DNA from: Bog-473 sp963804055
GTDB lineage: Bacteria > Actinomycetota > Acidimicrobiia > Acidimicrobiales > RAAP-2
Assembly (NCBI GenBank): GCA_963804055.1
Contig: CAWDOU010000003.1
Location: forward strand, 248,001 to 312,000
Reading direction: 5' to 3'
DNA: 64,000 nucleotides
Shown: piece after piece, positions 17,509 to 26,449 of the stretch
Layout: each line of letters starts with the position of its first letter
Position numbering within the stretch: position 1 is the first letter of the stretch
The notes under the pieces: model-generated
What the model was told of the DNA's origin: nothing
The model's input: the letters and a program-made list of their open reading frames with translations, nothing else
Database searches by the model: none
Program-made: the position numbers and the translations under genes

Positions 17509-18078
17509 ATGACACACGATCACGATCACGAGCGGGGACACGAGCATGGTCACGACCACGAGCACCTCCACGACCACTTCGGAGGGCGCGGCATGCGCGG
17601 CCCCCGTGGCCGCTGGGGCGGTGGACGCGGTGGCTGGGGCGGTGGACGGCGCATGCCGCGCGGCGCCATCCGCACGGCCATCCTGGCCGCCCTGCGGGAC
17701 GAGCCGGGCAACGGCTACGAGGTCATGCGCCGGCTCGAGGACATGAGCGGAGGTCTGTGGCGTCCGAGCCCCGGCTCGGTCTACCCGCACCTCCAGATGC
17801 TCGAAGACGAAGGGCTGGTGCAGTCCTCGGAGGTCGATGGCAGCCGGACCTTCACGCTCACCGACACCGGTCGGGAGGAGGCGGCGAAGGCACGGCTCCC
17901 CTGGCAGGACGCCGGCGAGTCCGACGACGATGTGCGCACACTGCGGCTCGGCATGGGACAGCTCATGAGTGCGGCCAAGCAGCTGGCCGGCGCCGGCGAG
18001 AAGGCGCAGATCGAGCGCGGCATCGGCGTGATCCAGAAGGCCCGCAAGGAGCTCTACCAGATCCTGGCCGAGGACTGA
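17509..18078 (+). CDS. PadR family regulator with His-rich N-terminus
   Basis: 189 aa. The ATG at 17509 follows AAGGAG. The first 23 residues contain ten histidines alternating with Asp/Glu, followed by a Gly/Arg/Trp-rich segment to about residue 53. The PadR winged helix is then clear: RTAILAALRDEPGNGYEVMR, WRPSPGSVYPHLQMLEDEGL and SRTFTLTDTGREEA. A C-terminal helix (QIERGIGVIQKARKELYQIL) should dimerise. It precedes a DrrA/DrrB-type exporter by about 75 bases, so it most likely represses that exporter and itself. The His-rich arm suggests metal binding, which is not proven. Confidence 0.9.
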   Translation: MTHDHDHERGHEHGHDHEHLHDHFGGRGMRGPRGRWGGGRGGWGGGRRMPRGAIRTAILAALRDEPGNGYEVMRRLEDMSGGLWRPSPGSVYPHLQMLEDEGLVQSSEVDGSRTFTLTDTGREEAAKARLPWQDAGESDDDVRTLRLGMGQLMSAAKQLAGAGEKAQIERGIGVIQKARKELYQILAED

Positions 18079-18154
18079 GGCGGGACCGGGCTGGCGCCTC
18101 GCGGCGAGCTGAGCGACCGCCGAGTGGACCGCCCGATACTGTGCTGAAGGAGCC

Positions 18155-19153
18155 ATGACCACGACGACCACAGCCACGCCGACCGATGGCGCCGCACCCG
18201 GAGACGGGTCACCCATCATCGAGACGGTCGACCTCACGAAGACCTACTCGGGCACGGATTTTCGCGCCGTCGACGGCCTGAACCTCCGCGTGGACCCGGG
18301 CGAGGTCTTCGGATTGCTCGGCCCCAACGGCGCCGGCAAGACGACGACGATCGGAGTCCTGACCACCCGGGTCATCCCGACAGGTGGTCAGGCTCTCATC
18401 GCCGGCATCGACGTCGTGCAGCATCCGACTCTGGTCAAACAGCTCATCGGGGTCGTCTCCCAGCAGAACACCCTGGATCGCCAGCTCACTCCCTTCGAGA
18501 ACCTCTACTGGCACGGGCGCCTGTTCGGCATGGCGGCGAAGGAGTCGCGGCAGACGGCCGATGACCTGCTCGAGCGGTTCCAACTGACGCGCTTCGCCAA
18601 GGCATCCGTCTACGCCCTCTCGGGTGGGATGGCGCAGCGTCTCATGGTCGCCCGTGCCATCTTTCACCGGCCGGCCGTGCTCTTTCTCGACGAACCCACG
18701 GCGGGGCTCGATCCCCAAGGCCGCCTCGCTCTGTGGGAGTTACTCGAAGGGCTCAACGCCGAGGGCCAGACCATCATGCTGACGACCCATTACATGGAAG
18801 AGGCGGACAAGCTCTGCGACCGCGTGGCGATCATGGACCACGGGAAGATCCTGGCCCTCGACACCCCAGCGGACCTGAAGCGCAGCGTGGGCGCCGACAC
18901 CATCGTGACGGTCAAGGCGGCGGGTGACGCTGATCAGCTGGCCGAAGCCTTCGAGAGCCGGCTCGAAGGCGTGACGCGCACCCGCGCCCTCGCCGACGGC
19001 GTTGAGCTGCAGGTGCGCGGTGCGGATCGACTCGTCCCACGCGTGGTGGAGGCGGCCGAGGCCGGCGGATTCGCCCTGGCCGATCTGTCCGTGGCCGAGC
19101 CCACACTCGAGACCGTCTTCATCGGCCTGACCGGGAAGGAGCTGCGCGACTGA
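18155..19153 (+). CDS. ABC transporter ATP-binding protein, DrrA-like
   Basis: 332 aa. Walker A GPNGAGKTT (56-64), Q-loop VVSQQNTLD, signature ALSGGMAQRL, Walker B VLFLDEPTAGLDPQ and the H-loop LTTHYMEEAD are all intact. The C-terminal 80 residues resemble the DUF4162 tail of daunorubicin-resistance ATPases. It powers export through the permease encoded next, whose ATG shares a base with this stop (TGATG). Together with the upstream PadR this forms a regulated drug or lipid export operon. The Thr-rich N-terminus (residues 1-9) is probably unstructured. Confidence 0.93.
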   Translation: MTTTTTATPTDGAAPGDGSPIIETVDLTKTYSGTDFRAVDGLNLRVDPGEVFGLLGPNGAGKTTTIGVLTTRVIPTGGQALIAGIDVVQHPTLVKQLIGVVSQQNTLDRQLTPFENLYWHGRLFGMAAKESRQTADDLLERFQLTRFAKASVYALSGGMAQRLMVARAIFHRPAVLFLDEPTAGLDPQGRLALWELLEGLNAEGQTIMLTTHYMEEADKLCDRVAIMDHGKILALDTPADLKRSVGADTIVTVKAAGDADQLAEAFESRLEGVTRTRALADGVELQVRGADRLVPRVVEAAEAGGFALADLSVAEPTLETVFIGLTGKELRD

Positions 19154-20061
19154 TGGCAGCCACCACGTCCGAGACGCTCGCTCCCACCACGTTCGGATCG
19201 CCGGGGACCCACCGGGTCGAGTTGGCACCGACCCGTTCGGCCACTGCGGCCAGCCGCACGTCGCTGCGCGCCCTCATCCAACGCGACCTTGTCGTCCTGT
19301 GGAAGCACAAGATCGAATTCACCGTGCGCACGCTGGTGCAACCCTTCCTGCTGTGCTTCGTCTTCCTCTACGTCTTTCCGAAGATCGGACAGGGCATCGG
19401 CGGCAGCAGTGTCCCCGGCGCCGAATCGGCCTTCGCCACGGTCCTCGTGCCGGGCGTCGTGGGCCTCTCCATCATGTTCCAGGGGATCCAAGCCGTCGCC
19501 ATGCCGCTGGCCCAGGAGTTCGGCTTCACGCGTGAGATCGAGGACAGGGTGCAAGCACCCTGTCCGATCTGGCTCGTGGCAATCTCCAAGGTCATCTCCG
19601 GCGGCGCTCAGGGACTGCTCTCGGCTGCCATTGTCCTGCCCATCGCCTCGGTCGTCCACGCCGCCGGCGTGGAGGCGCACATCAACCTCCACTGGCTCCT
19701 CATCCTGACGCTCGTCCCGTTGTCGTGCGTGTGCATGGCGTCGCTCGGGCTGCTCCTCGGCACGTCGTTCGAGCCACGCAACCTCGGCCTCATGTTCGGC
19801 TTCATCGTGCTCCCGATCACCTTCCTGGGTGGCACCTACTACCAGTGGACGCGACTGGCTCCGGTCAAGGCCGGGCCGGTGCATTGGCTCCAGATCATCG
19901 TCCTCGTGAACCCGCTGATCTACATCAACGACGGGATGCGCGCCGCCTTCACTGACGCCGCGCACATGCACCTGTACATCATCTATCCCGCCATCGTCGC
20001 CTTCAGCGTCATCTTCCTGACGCTCGGACTGCGGAATTTCCGCCACAAGGTGCTGGCCTGA
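19153..20061 (+). CDS. ABC-2 type transporter permease, DrrB-like
   Basis: 302 aa with six predicted membrane helices. The first follows LWKHKIEFTVRTLVQPFLL, and the domain carries GVVGLSIMFQGIQAV and the ABC-2 family segment EFGFTREIEDRV before helix 3. LGGTYYQW and NPLIYINDGMRAAF lie near the C-terminus, as in DrrB and nodulation-type exporters. It partners the ATPase at 18155, with translational coupling. Substrate unknown; likely a hydrophobic drug or lipid. Confidence 0.92.
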   Translation: MAATTSETLAPTTFGSPGTHRVELAPTRSATAASRTSLRALIQRDLVVLWKHKIEFTVRTLVQPFLLCFVFLYVFPKIGQGIGGSSVPGAESAFATVLVPGVVGLSIMFQGIQAVAMPLAQEFGFTREIEDRVQAPCPIWLVAISKVISGGAQGLLSAAIVLPIASVVHAAGVEAHINLHWLLILTLVPLSCVCMASLGLLLGTSFEPRNLGLMFGFIVLPITFLGGTYYQWTRLAPVKAGPVHWLQIIVLVNPLIYINDGMRAAFTDAAHMHLYIIYPAIVAFSVIFLTLGLRNFRHKVLA

Positions 20062-20080
20062 GCCAGGCGTTCCGAACGGC

Positions 20081-20777
20081 TCACAGGACCCGGAGCGCCC
20101 CAGGCAGGGCCCGTTCGCTCCTCGTGAAGCCCCGGAGGACGGCCAGTCCGCCTACCCGGGACCGTGCCAAGTCGAGGCACACGGCCAGACAGATCTCCAA
20201 CGAGTCCGCAGGTGGTTCGGGTGCCGCCAAGCCCGGCACGCTGCAGACAAGATCGTCGCCATGGACCACGAGTTCGAGCACCCGCGTGCGCAAATAGTCG
20301 CGCAGCGGGACCTGCGCGCCGCTGACGCGGATGACGGCCACGGCCCGCGACGCCGCCGCCTGGTCCAACAGATCCACCAGCTGATCACGCGAACGCGGTC
20401 AGAGCCGCCCGCACGGTGGCCGCGCCGGTACGGGCGAACCCTTCCGCCGCGGCCCGCAGAGAGGCCGAGAAGGCGTCCTCGGAAGCCTCGGCATCGAGAT
20501 CACCGACCCGGTTGAGCCCGAAGAAATCCCCCACCGTGACCGTTCGGAGACCGACGGGCTCCACGTCGGTCAGGAGTTGCTGAAGCCAGACGACACCATG
20601 CACGGCGTGCGCGGCCATGCCGCCGACGCTGTAGCACGCAACGGCGCTGGGCTCGCTCCAGACGGCAACGAGCTCGGCCCGACCGAGGATGCCGCGCAGC
20701 CAGTCCACCGCACCCAGATACCCGTCGACCTCGCCGCGCGAGAGCCTGTCTCCCACCACGGCGCGAGAGTAGGGCAT
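20081..20777 (-). pseudogene. Frameshifted maleylpyruvate-isomerase-like (mycothiol-type) gene
   Basis: Two adjoining minus-strand reading frames make one protein. The N-terminal part (20385-20777) reads DWLRGILGRAELVAVWSEPS, then CYSVGGMAAHAVHGVVWLQQ, as in MDMPI/DinB-like actinobacterial proteins. It ends at a TGA (20385-20387). The next frame continues directly with RDQLVDLLDQAAASR, then LRDYLRTRVLELVVHGDD and GLAVLRGFTRSER, the family's C-terminal half. The two halves join if one T is skipped at GCG-T-GAT, a +1 shift. It is either a recent frameshift mutation, an assembly error, or, less likely, programmed frameshifting. A full-length product would be about 230 aa. It is convergent with the DrrB-like gene. 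Confidence 0.72.
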
Positions 20778-21001
20778 GCGGCCCGCCTGGGGAGCTGCCC
20801 CCCGGTCCTGCAATCCACCCGGATTCCGCTTCGCACCCGGCCACCCTCGGGTTGCCCGGCCGTACAGGACGCGATCGCCTGGCATTTGCGTGAAACTTCG
20901 GCCGATCGCGTCTCATTGCGGGCGCACCTGGGTAGGGTGATCGGAACCGTGCAGCCCGCGTGTGCAATCGCTCCGGGCGGGGTGGCGAAGGGACGGAACC
21001 G

Positions 21002-22276
21002 ATGGACATGACCGGTCGAGAAACGCCGTCCGATCTGCCAGGCGCGTACGGCCGGGTTCGGGCGACGACCGAGCGCCTGGCCTCGGTGCTGAGCGCCGAG
21101 GACCAGACCGTCCAGACCATGTCCGACGTGAGTCCGACGAAGTGGCACCGGGCCCACGTGACCTGGTTCTTCGAGACGTTCATCCTCGGGGAATACACAG
21201 CCGGCTATTCGGCGTTCGACGATGCCTACGCCTACATCTTCAACTCGTACTACGAGGCGGTAGGTGCTCGACATCCCCGTGCCGAGCGGGGCTTCCTCTC
21301 GCGCCCGGGCATCGACGAGATCGCCCGGTACCGCTCCTTTGTGGACGAGGGGATGGCCCCCCTGCTGCGCCGGCCGGATCAGCCCGGTCTCGCCGACTTG
21401 ATCACCCTGGGACTGCACCACGAGCAGCAGCACCAGGAGCTCCTCCTGATGGACATCAAGCACGTGCTCTCACGAAATCCGCTGCATCCCGTCTACCTGG
21501 CGGACGCGGGAGCGCAGCCGAGCATTGCGCCGCCCAAGGCGGGCTGGCTCGAGCACGAAGGCGGACCGGTCGAGGTCGGGCACCGGGGCCAGGGGTTCGG
21601 CTTCGACAACGAGTATCCCGTGCACACGGTGCACCTCACGCCCTTCGGCCTCGCCGACCGTCCCGTGACGTGTGGCGAGTGGCTCTCCTTCATGGAGGAC
21701 GACGGCTACGGCCGGCCCGAGTTCTGGCTCTCCGACGGGTGGGCGGTCGTCAACACGCAGAAGTGGGAAGCCCCGCTGTACTGGTCCCGGGACCCGGACG
21801 ACCCTGAGCAGTGGACCCAGTTCACCCTTTCCGGCTCACGGCGGGTCGACCCGAACGAGCCCGTCTGCCACATCAGCTACTACGAGGCCGACGCGTTCGC
21901 CCACTGGACCGGCATGCGCCTGCCGACCGAGTCCGAATGGGAGACGACCGCGCTCGCCCACGGGGAGGGAGACAACCTCCTGCACGACGACGTCCTGACC
22001 GCAGGAGCGCCGCACCCGAAGCCGGCGATCTCCTCCAACGGGCTGTTCGGCGACACCTGGGAGTGGACCTCCAGCGCATATTCGCCCTACCCGGGATTCC
22101 GCGCCGCCCCGGGAGCGGTTGGCGAGTACAACGGGAAATTCATGGTGAGCCAGTACGTCCTGCGCGGTGGGTGTTGCGCCACACCGGCCGGGCACGTGCG
22201 TTCGACCTACCGCAACTTCTTCCCGCCCGGTGCGCGCTGGGCTTTCAGCGGCTTGCGGCTGGCCCGGGATCCCTGA
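21002..22276 (+). CDS. egtB: Ergothioneine biosynthesis sulfoxide synthase EgtB
   Basis: 424 aa. It joins hercynine to a thiol donor (gamma-glutamylcysteine or cysteine) with O2 and non-haem iron. The N-terminal DinB-like half carries the iron ligands: H52 in HRAHVTWFFE, and H140 and H144 in LHHEQQHQELL. The C-terminal half is an FGE-sulfatase lectin-like fold, with MRLPTESEWE, LFGDTWEWTSS, YVLRGGCCATP and RNFFPPGARWAFSGLR. egtD follows four bases later. No egtA or egtC is adjacent. The ATG at 21002 is chosen over upstream codons because homology begins with LPGAYGRVRATTERLA. Confidence 0.95.
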   Translation: MDMTGRETPSDLPGAYGRVRATTERLASVLSAEDQTVQTMSDVSPTKWHRAHVTWFFETFILGEYTAGYSAFDDAYAYIFNSYYEAVGARHPRAERGFLSRPGIDEIARYRSFVDEGMAPLLRRPDQPGLADLITLGLHHEQQHQELLLMDIKHVLSRNPLHPVYLADAGAQPSIAPPKAGWLEHEGGPVEVGHRGQGFGFDNEYPVHTVHLTPFGLADRPVTCGEWLSFMEDDGYGRPEFWLSDGWAVVNTQKWEAPLYWSRDPDDPEQWTQFTLSGSRRVDPNEPVCHISYYEADAFAHWTGMRLPTESEWETTALAHGEGDNLLHDDVLTAGAPHPKPAISSNGLFGDTWEWTSSAYSPYPGFRAAPGAVGEYNGKFMVSQYVLRGGCCATPAGHVRSTYRNFFPPGARWAFSGLRLARDP

Positions 22277-22280
22277 GCCC

Positions 22281-23252
22281 GTGGACTACACGATCGACGT
22301 CCATCTCACGCCCGAAGAGGCGCGTCGCCAGATGTTGGCAGACGCGCTGAAGGGGCTTCAGAGCGAGCAGAAGTCCATTCCGCCGGTCTGGTTCTACGAC
22401 GAGCGGGGCAGTCGCCTGTTCGAGGACATCACGCAACTTCCCGAGTACTACCCCACCCGGGCCGAACGTGCCCTGCTGGAAGCCCATGCCCCTTCGATCG
22501 CCGAATTGTCGAAGGCCGACACGTTGGTCGAGCTCGGTGCCGGTGCCTGCGAGAAGACCCGCGTGTTGCTCTCAGCGCTCCAGGAGATCGGCTTGCTGGC
22601 GAGGTATGTCCCCTTCGACGTCAGTGATGAGTTCCTGCGGGGCGCAGCCGCCACCCTCGCCGGCGAGTTTCGCGCGGTCGACATCCACGTGGTCATCGGC
22701 GACTTTCACCACCATCTCGGCGAGATCCCGACCGAGGGAAGAAGGTTGATCGCGTTCCTCGGCGGGACCATCGGCAATCTGAACCCGGCACAACGCTCTC
22801 GCTTCCTCTTCGACCTCAACTGCACCATGACCAGCGACGATTCCGTGCTGATCGGGACGGATCTGGTCAAGGACCGAAAACGACTGGTCGCAGCGTATGA
22901 CGACGCCGCCGGCGTGACGGCGGAATTCAACCGCAACGTGCTCCACGTGCTCAACGAGCAGCTGGGGGCCGACTTCGATCCCGACCGCTTCCGCCATGTG
23001 GCCCTGTGGAACGAGGACGAGCAATGGATCGAGATGCGCCTCAGAGCCGACGAGGCCAGCCGTGTCTCGCTCGCCGGCGCGGGCATCACGGTGCGCTTCG
23101 ACGAGGGTGAGGACCTGTTGACCGAGATCAGCGCCAAGTTCACCCCCGAACGCGTCGAACGCGAACTCTCCGAAGCCGGATTCGTGGTCGAAGGGATGTG
23201 GGGCGCCGATGAAGGAGAGTTCCTCCTGACTCTTGCGCACCCCTTCTGCTGA
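22281..23252 (+). CDS. egtD: L-histidine N-alpha-methyltransferase EgtD
   Basis: 323 aa, GTG start. It trimethylates histidine to hercynine with S-adenosylmethionine, the first step of ergothioneine synthesis. Hallmarks are FYDERGSRLFEDITQLPEYY (38-57), the SAM loop ELGAGACEKTRVLL (84-97), FLGGTIGNL, and LIGTDLVKD. RVSLAGAGITVRFDEGE near the end matches the histidine-recognition strand. It sits four bases after egtB, so the two enzymes are co-translated and sufficient to reach the sulfoxide. The beta-lyase EgtE is not in the window. Confidence 0.95.
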   Translation: MDYTIDVHLTPEEARRQMLADALKGLQSEQKSIPPVWFYDERGSRLFEDITQLPEYYPTRAERALLEAHAPSIAELSKADTLVELGAGACEKTRVLLSALQEIGLLARYVPFDVSDEFLRGAAATLAGEFRAVDIHVVIGDFHHHLGEIPTEGRRLIAFLGGTIGNLNPAQRSRFLFDLNCTMTSDDSVLIGTDLVKDRKRLVAAYDDAAGVTAEFNRNVLHVLNEQLGADFDPDRFRHVALWNEDEQWIEMRLRADEASRVSLAGAGITVRFDEGEDLLTEISAKFTPERVERELSEAGFVVEGMWGADEGEFLLTLAHPFC

Positions 23253-23268
23253 TCGGCGCCGCACCGGC

Positions 23269-26022
23269 TCAGCCCACCCGTTCGGGCATCGCCTCCTGAG
23301 CATCGGGCGCTGCGGGCTGGACGGCCCCGGCAACCGGTGACGTCGATGGTCGGCGGCGCAGTCGCCGAGAGAACCAGGCGGCGAGGATCGCCAGCAGCAC
23401 GACCGTGCCCAGGCTCAGGATGCTGGCCAGCAAGAGGTGGCGTGGCCGGTAGTGGAACGAGATCAGGTCGTCGCCGGCCGGGATGCGGACCTGCTGCACC
23501 AGGTCGAAGTCATTGACCGGGATGGTCCGGGGCTCCCCTCCGTTGACCGAGACGGTGGCACTCCAGCCCGAGTCCCACGCCACGGAGCGGGTCACCGTCG
23601 AGGACGCCGGAGCGTCGACGCGGACGTCTTCGGACTTCGTCGTGCTGGAGAGCACACGCACGGGCAGTCGTCGGCCGGCGGTGGTCGAGGCGACAATCGG
23701 CTCGGCCGGCTTGCGCAGCGTGAACACCGCGTACCCCTGCGACATCCCAGCCAGCTGCCACGGGCCGGGGACCAACGCCGAGGACAACGATCCCGAGAGC
23801 TCGTAGGAGTGCCCCAGCACGGAGATCGCGGCGCGCTGGGACGGGAGTGCGCCGGCCACTACCCGGACCGACAGCCCGATGGCGGCGCCACCAGGATGGC
23901 GGCCGGTGACCGCGGTGGCGCCCGCCGGCACGGGGACCGCCCCGCCCCAGCGGGTCGATCCGTCCGCCAGCAGCGCCCCGAACCGAACAGCCGTTCCGGG
24001 TGCGGCGGGCTGGTCCAGGACGAGGGTGGCGGACTCAGGCTCGAGGGACTCCCCGTAGAACCAGGAGGCGGTCTTCCCCGCCTCCAGCGCAGGGCGCGGC
24101 CCGGGGTCGAAGGGGTAGGCGGTGTCGTTGAAGTTGGCGCCGTACCCTCGGGGGAGGGTCGGGTCCGAACCGAAGTTCTCGGGGATCTGGACGAAATCGT
24201 CGAACGAGCTCGGAGCCGCCTGGAGCGGAACGAGGAAGTACTCGGGCACGGTCACGACCTCGCGCAGGTCGAGCCGACCCAGCGTCCCCGACGACAGTTG
24301 GCCAATGTCGAGATCGTCCTGCTCGTGGGTGTGTGTCGTCGACTCGTAGTCTCCGTTGACGATCGATGCGTAGCCGGACACCGACGGCAGGCCCGGAATG
24401 ATGTTGAGGTCCGGCACCCCTTGCGGGCTGCCCGGGTAGCTGGAATAGGTCTGCGGGTCGTAGTTCACGAGACGTCCACCGGGCGGCAGCTTCGCCGCCA
24501 TCAGCTTCTCGATCGGCGTCGTTCCGGACAGCAGGTCGTTGGGCGGGGTCTGGGTCAGCTGGCTGGTCGCCCCCATCAGCCCCACGTCGAGAACCACGAA
24601 GACGGCGGCCAGACGGGCCCAGGAGATTCCCGACAGACGCGGGCGGATCCAGACCAGGAGCGCGGCGCCGGCACAGAAGGCGAGGGCGATCAGGGTCGCC
24701 TCGCGGACGGTCTCGGCTTCGCTGCCGCGGAGGGCCACTCCCGCAAACGTCCACACCAGCGTGCGCGGCCAGGCCAACGCCCAGATGGCCAGACCCGCCA
24801 CCGCCCCGAGCGGGATCAGGGCCATGATCCGGTCGTAGCGGGTCATGGGCTCCCGCAGCGCGGGCGCCTTCGTACGGTCGATCCAGCCGGCAAACAGGAC
24901 GCAGACCGCGGTCGCGACCGTGATCATGTTGCGGCTCTGGAGTCGTTGGTGCCCGTAGAGCGGCAGGGCGTTGAAGACATGCTCCAGAGGCGTGTTCGAC
25001 CCCAATGCCAGCAGAAGGCCGAACAGCCCGACGGCGTACCAGGTGAGGCGGTCACGCGGCGGGATCCGACTGGGCCAGCGGGGGTTCAGCAGCGTGATGA
25101 GCGCGATCACCGGCAGAATGCCGAGATAGATGCCCACCTCGGGCAGGTTGTACTGGCTGAAGAACTGCGCCTCACCGAGATGCCCGTACCCCCCGTTGAT
25201 GTACGGGACCAAGCCCAGGATGGCGAAGGGCCGGGGATAGCTGCCCGCCGCCGCGACGACCCCACTCCCCCGCTGGGAACTGCGGATGGCCTCAAGACCA
25301 GGCAGCCATTGGATGGCGGCCAATGACAGTGCGAGCGCAGCCCCGGCGCCACACCGCGTGAGCACCCGCCACCATCGGTCTCGATTGAGCCCCGCCGACA
25401 TGACGGCGAAGGCGGCGATGAGCAGCGCTTCATCGAGCATCGCCTCTGGCGCCCCGGCCAAAATGACCGTCGCATATGCGATGCCGAGAAGGATGCTCCA
25501 TCGCCAACGGCCGTCACGGACGATGTGCAGGACCGCCAGCAGCATCCACGGGATGGCGACGAAGCCCTCCGTCATGTCCACGTGGTTGACCTGGCTCAGG
25601 ACCGGCCCGGCGAAGGCGTAGGTCGCCGCGGCAAGCACGCACGCCACCGTCGAGAGCTTCAGCGCCCGTAAGAAGACGTACATGCCGACGGCGATGGCCG
25701 AGAACAGAACGACCTCGGTGGCCACCCAGGCGGCGCGGTCGGGCAGGACCACGAACAAAGCGGTCAGGGGGTAGAACGCCCCGGCGTTGAAGTCGGCCAT
25801 GAGCGGGGTGCCGCTGAAGATGTACTGGTTCCAGAACGGCAGCTGGCCGTGACGCAGCATGGAGCCCACGAGGACGTGGAGGGGGAAATTCTGCTGCAGG
25901 TTGTCCCCGGTGATCAGAAGATGTCCGCCGATCAGGTCGGGGAGGACGAACGTCGCGGTGGGAATGGCGATCAGCACGACGTAGGGCCACAGCGGTCCGA
26001 GGTGTGCGTGGAGTCGGTTCAC
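23269..26022 (-). CDS. YfhO-like large polytopic membrane protein
   Basis: 917 aa, GTG start at 26022. The N-terminal half has about 12-13 membrane helices with FVLPDLIGGHLLITGDNLQQ, then LPFWNQYIFSGTPLMADFNA, the glycosyltransferase-like opening seen in YfhO proteins. GYGHLGEAQFFSQYNLPEVG lies in an external loop. An extracytoplasmic domain of about 350 residues follows, then one last helix (about 873-893) and a basic, Pro-rich cytoplasmic tail. YfhO members take part in glycosylation of lipids or teichoic acids in Firmicutes; the actinobacterial role is unknown. It diverges from the mannosyltransferase-like gene at 26450. Confidence 0.8.
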   Translation of the reverse strand: MNRLHAHLGPLWPYVVLIAIPTATFVLPDLIGGHLLITGDNLQQNFPLHVLVGSMLRHGQLPFWNQYIFSGTPLMADFNAGAFYPLTALFVVLPDRAAWVATEVVLFSAIAVGMYVFLRALKLSTVACVLAAATYAFAGPVLSQVNHVDMTEGFVAIPWMLLAVLHIVRDGRWRWSILLGIAYATVILAGAPEAMLDEALLIAAFAVMSAGLNRDRWWRVLTRCGAGAALALSLAAIQWLPGLEAIRSSQRGSGVVAAAGSYPRPFAILGLVPYINGGYGHLGEAQFFSQYNLPEVGIYLGILPVIALITLLNPRWPSRIPPRDRLTWYAVGLFGLLLALGSNTPLEHVFNALPLYGHQRLQSRNMITVATAVCVLFAGWIDRTKAPALREPMTRYDRIMALIPLGAVAGLAIWALAWPRTLVWTFAGVALRGSEAETVREATLIALAFCAGAALLVWIRPRLSGISWARLAAVFVVLDVGLMGATSQLTQTPPNDLLSGTTPIEKLMAAKLPPGGRLVNYDPQTYSSYPGSPQGVPDLNIIPGLPSVSGYASIVNGDYESTTHTHEQDDLDIGQLSSGTLGRLDLREVVTVPEYFLVPLQAAPSSFDDFVQIPENFGSDPTLPRGYGANFNDTAYPFDPGPRPALEAGKTASWFYGESLEPESATLVLDQPAAPGTAVRFGALLADGSTRWGGAVPVPAGATAVTGRHPGGAAIGLSVRVVAGALPSQRAAISVLGHSYELSGSLSSALVPGPWQLAGMSQGYAVFTLRKPAEPIVASTTAGRRLPVRVLSSTTKSEDVRVDAPASSTVTRSVAWDSGWSATVSVNGGEPRTIPVNDFDLVQQVRIPAGDDLISFHYRPRHLLLASILSLGTVVLLAILAAWFSRRLRRRPSTSPVAGAVQPAAPDAQEAMPERVG

Positions 26023-26260
26023 TGGCGGGGGGCTGCCTTCCGGGGTTCCTTGACCGCGCGCGTGAGGGGGGAGGAACGGGCGCAGCGCAATCGGCGCAAG
26101 CTAGCCCCTCGCCCGGTGAATCTGCACAGTGCTCAGCATGGTCGTCCCGGTGGGGATTCCCTCCCGGGAAGGGCGCCGGGTCGGTGGGCTGTCGCATGCC
26201 GGACCCGAGAGGCGCCGCTCCTCGGGATCGGACTCCGCACGCAGGCACCTTCCATTTTCA

Positions 26261-26310
26261 TGACAAACAGATGTCACACGCGTGACAAGCCGAGTCTTCT
26301 CCTGTACTCT
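26261..26310 (+). promoter_or_regulatory. Phased TGACA/TGTCA half-sites over a possible promoter
   Basis: TGACA (26261-26265), TGTCA (26272-26276) and TGACA (26283-26287) alternate at 11-base steps. The last two lie in a perfect TGTCAC-N4-GTGACA dyad (26272-26287). GTGACA (26282-26287) followed 17 bases later by TACTCT (26305-26310) could be the -35/-10 of the gene at 26450. A regulator bound to the dyad would cover the -35. Another TGACA occurs at 26371. I see no gene in 26023-26449, and no riboswitch I recognise. Confidence 0.42.
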
Positions 26311-26449
26311 GGGAGAGGCCTGAGAATGGGATCCGAGAAGGCTCCCGGCTCCCGAAAACCGCCCTAGCTGTGACAGAATCGCTTCAGTTTCATGAAGACT
26401 TCCGCTCCCGCGGTGAGACACCCCGGTGGCTCAAGTAAGGAATCCCCCG

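Noticed and set aside
21002..22276. EgtB as a formylglycine-generating enzyme for the sulfatases
   Set aside because: The C-terminal half has the FGE-like fold, but the N-terminal DinB half with three iron-binding His and the adjacent egtD identify it as EgtB.
23437..25326. Plus-strand open frame of 629 codons
   Set aside because: Antisense shadow of the YfhO-like gene; Arg/Gln/Asp/Gly-rich with no domain, expected in high-GC DNA.
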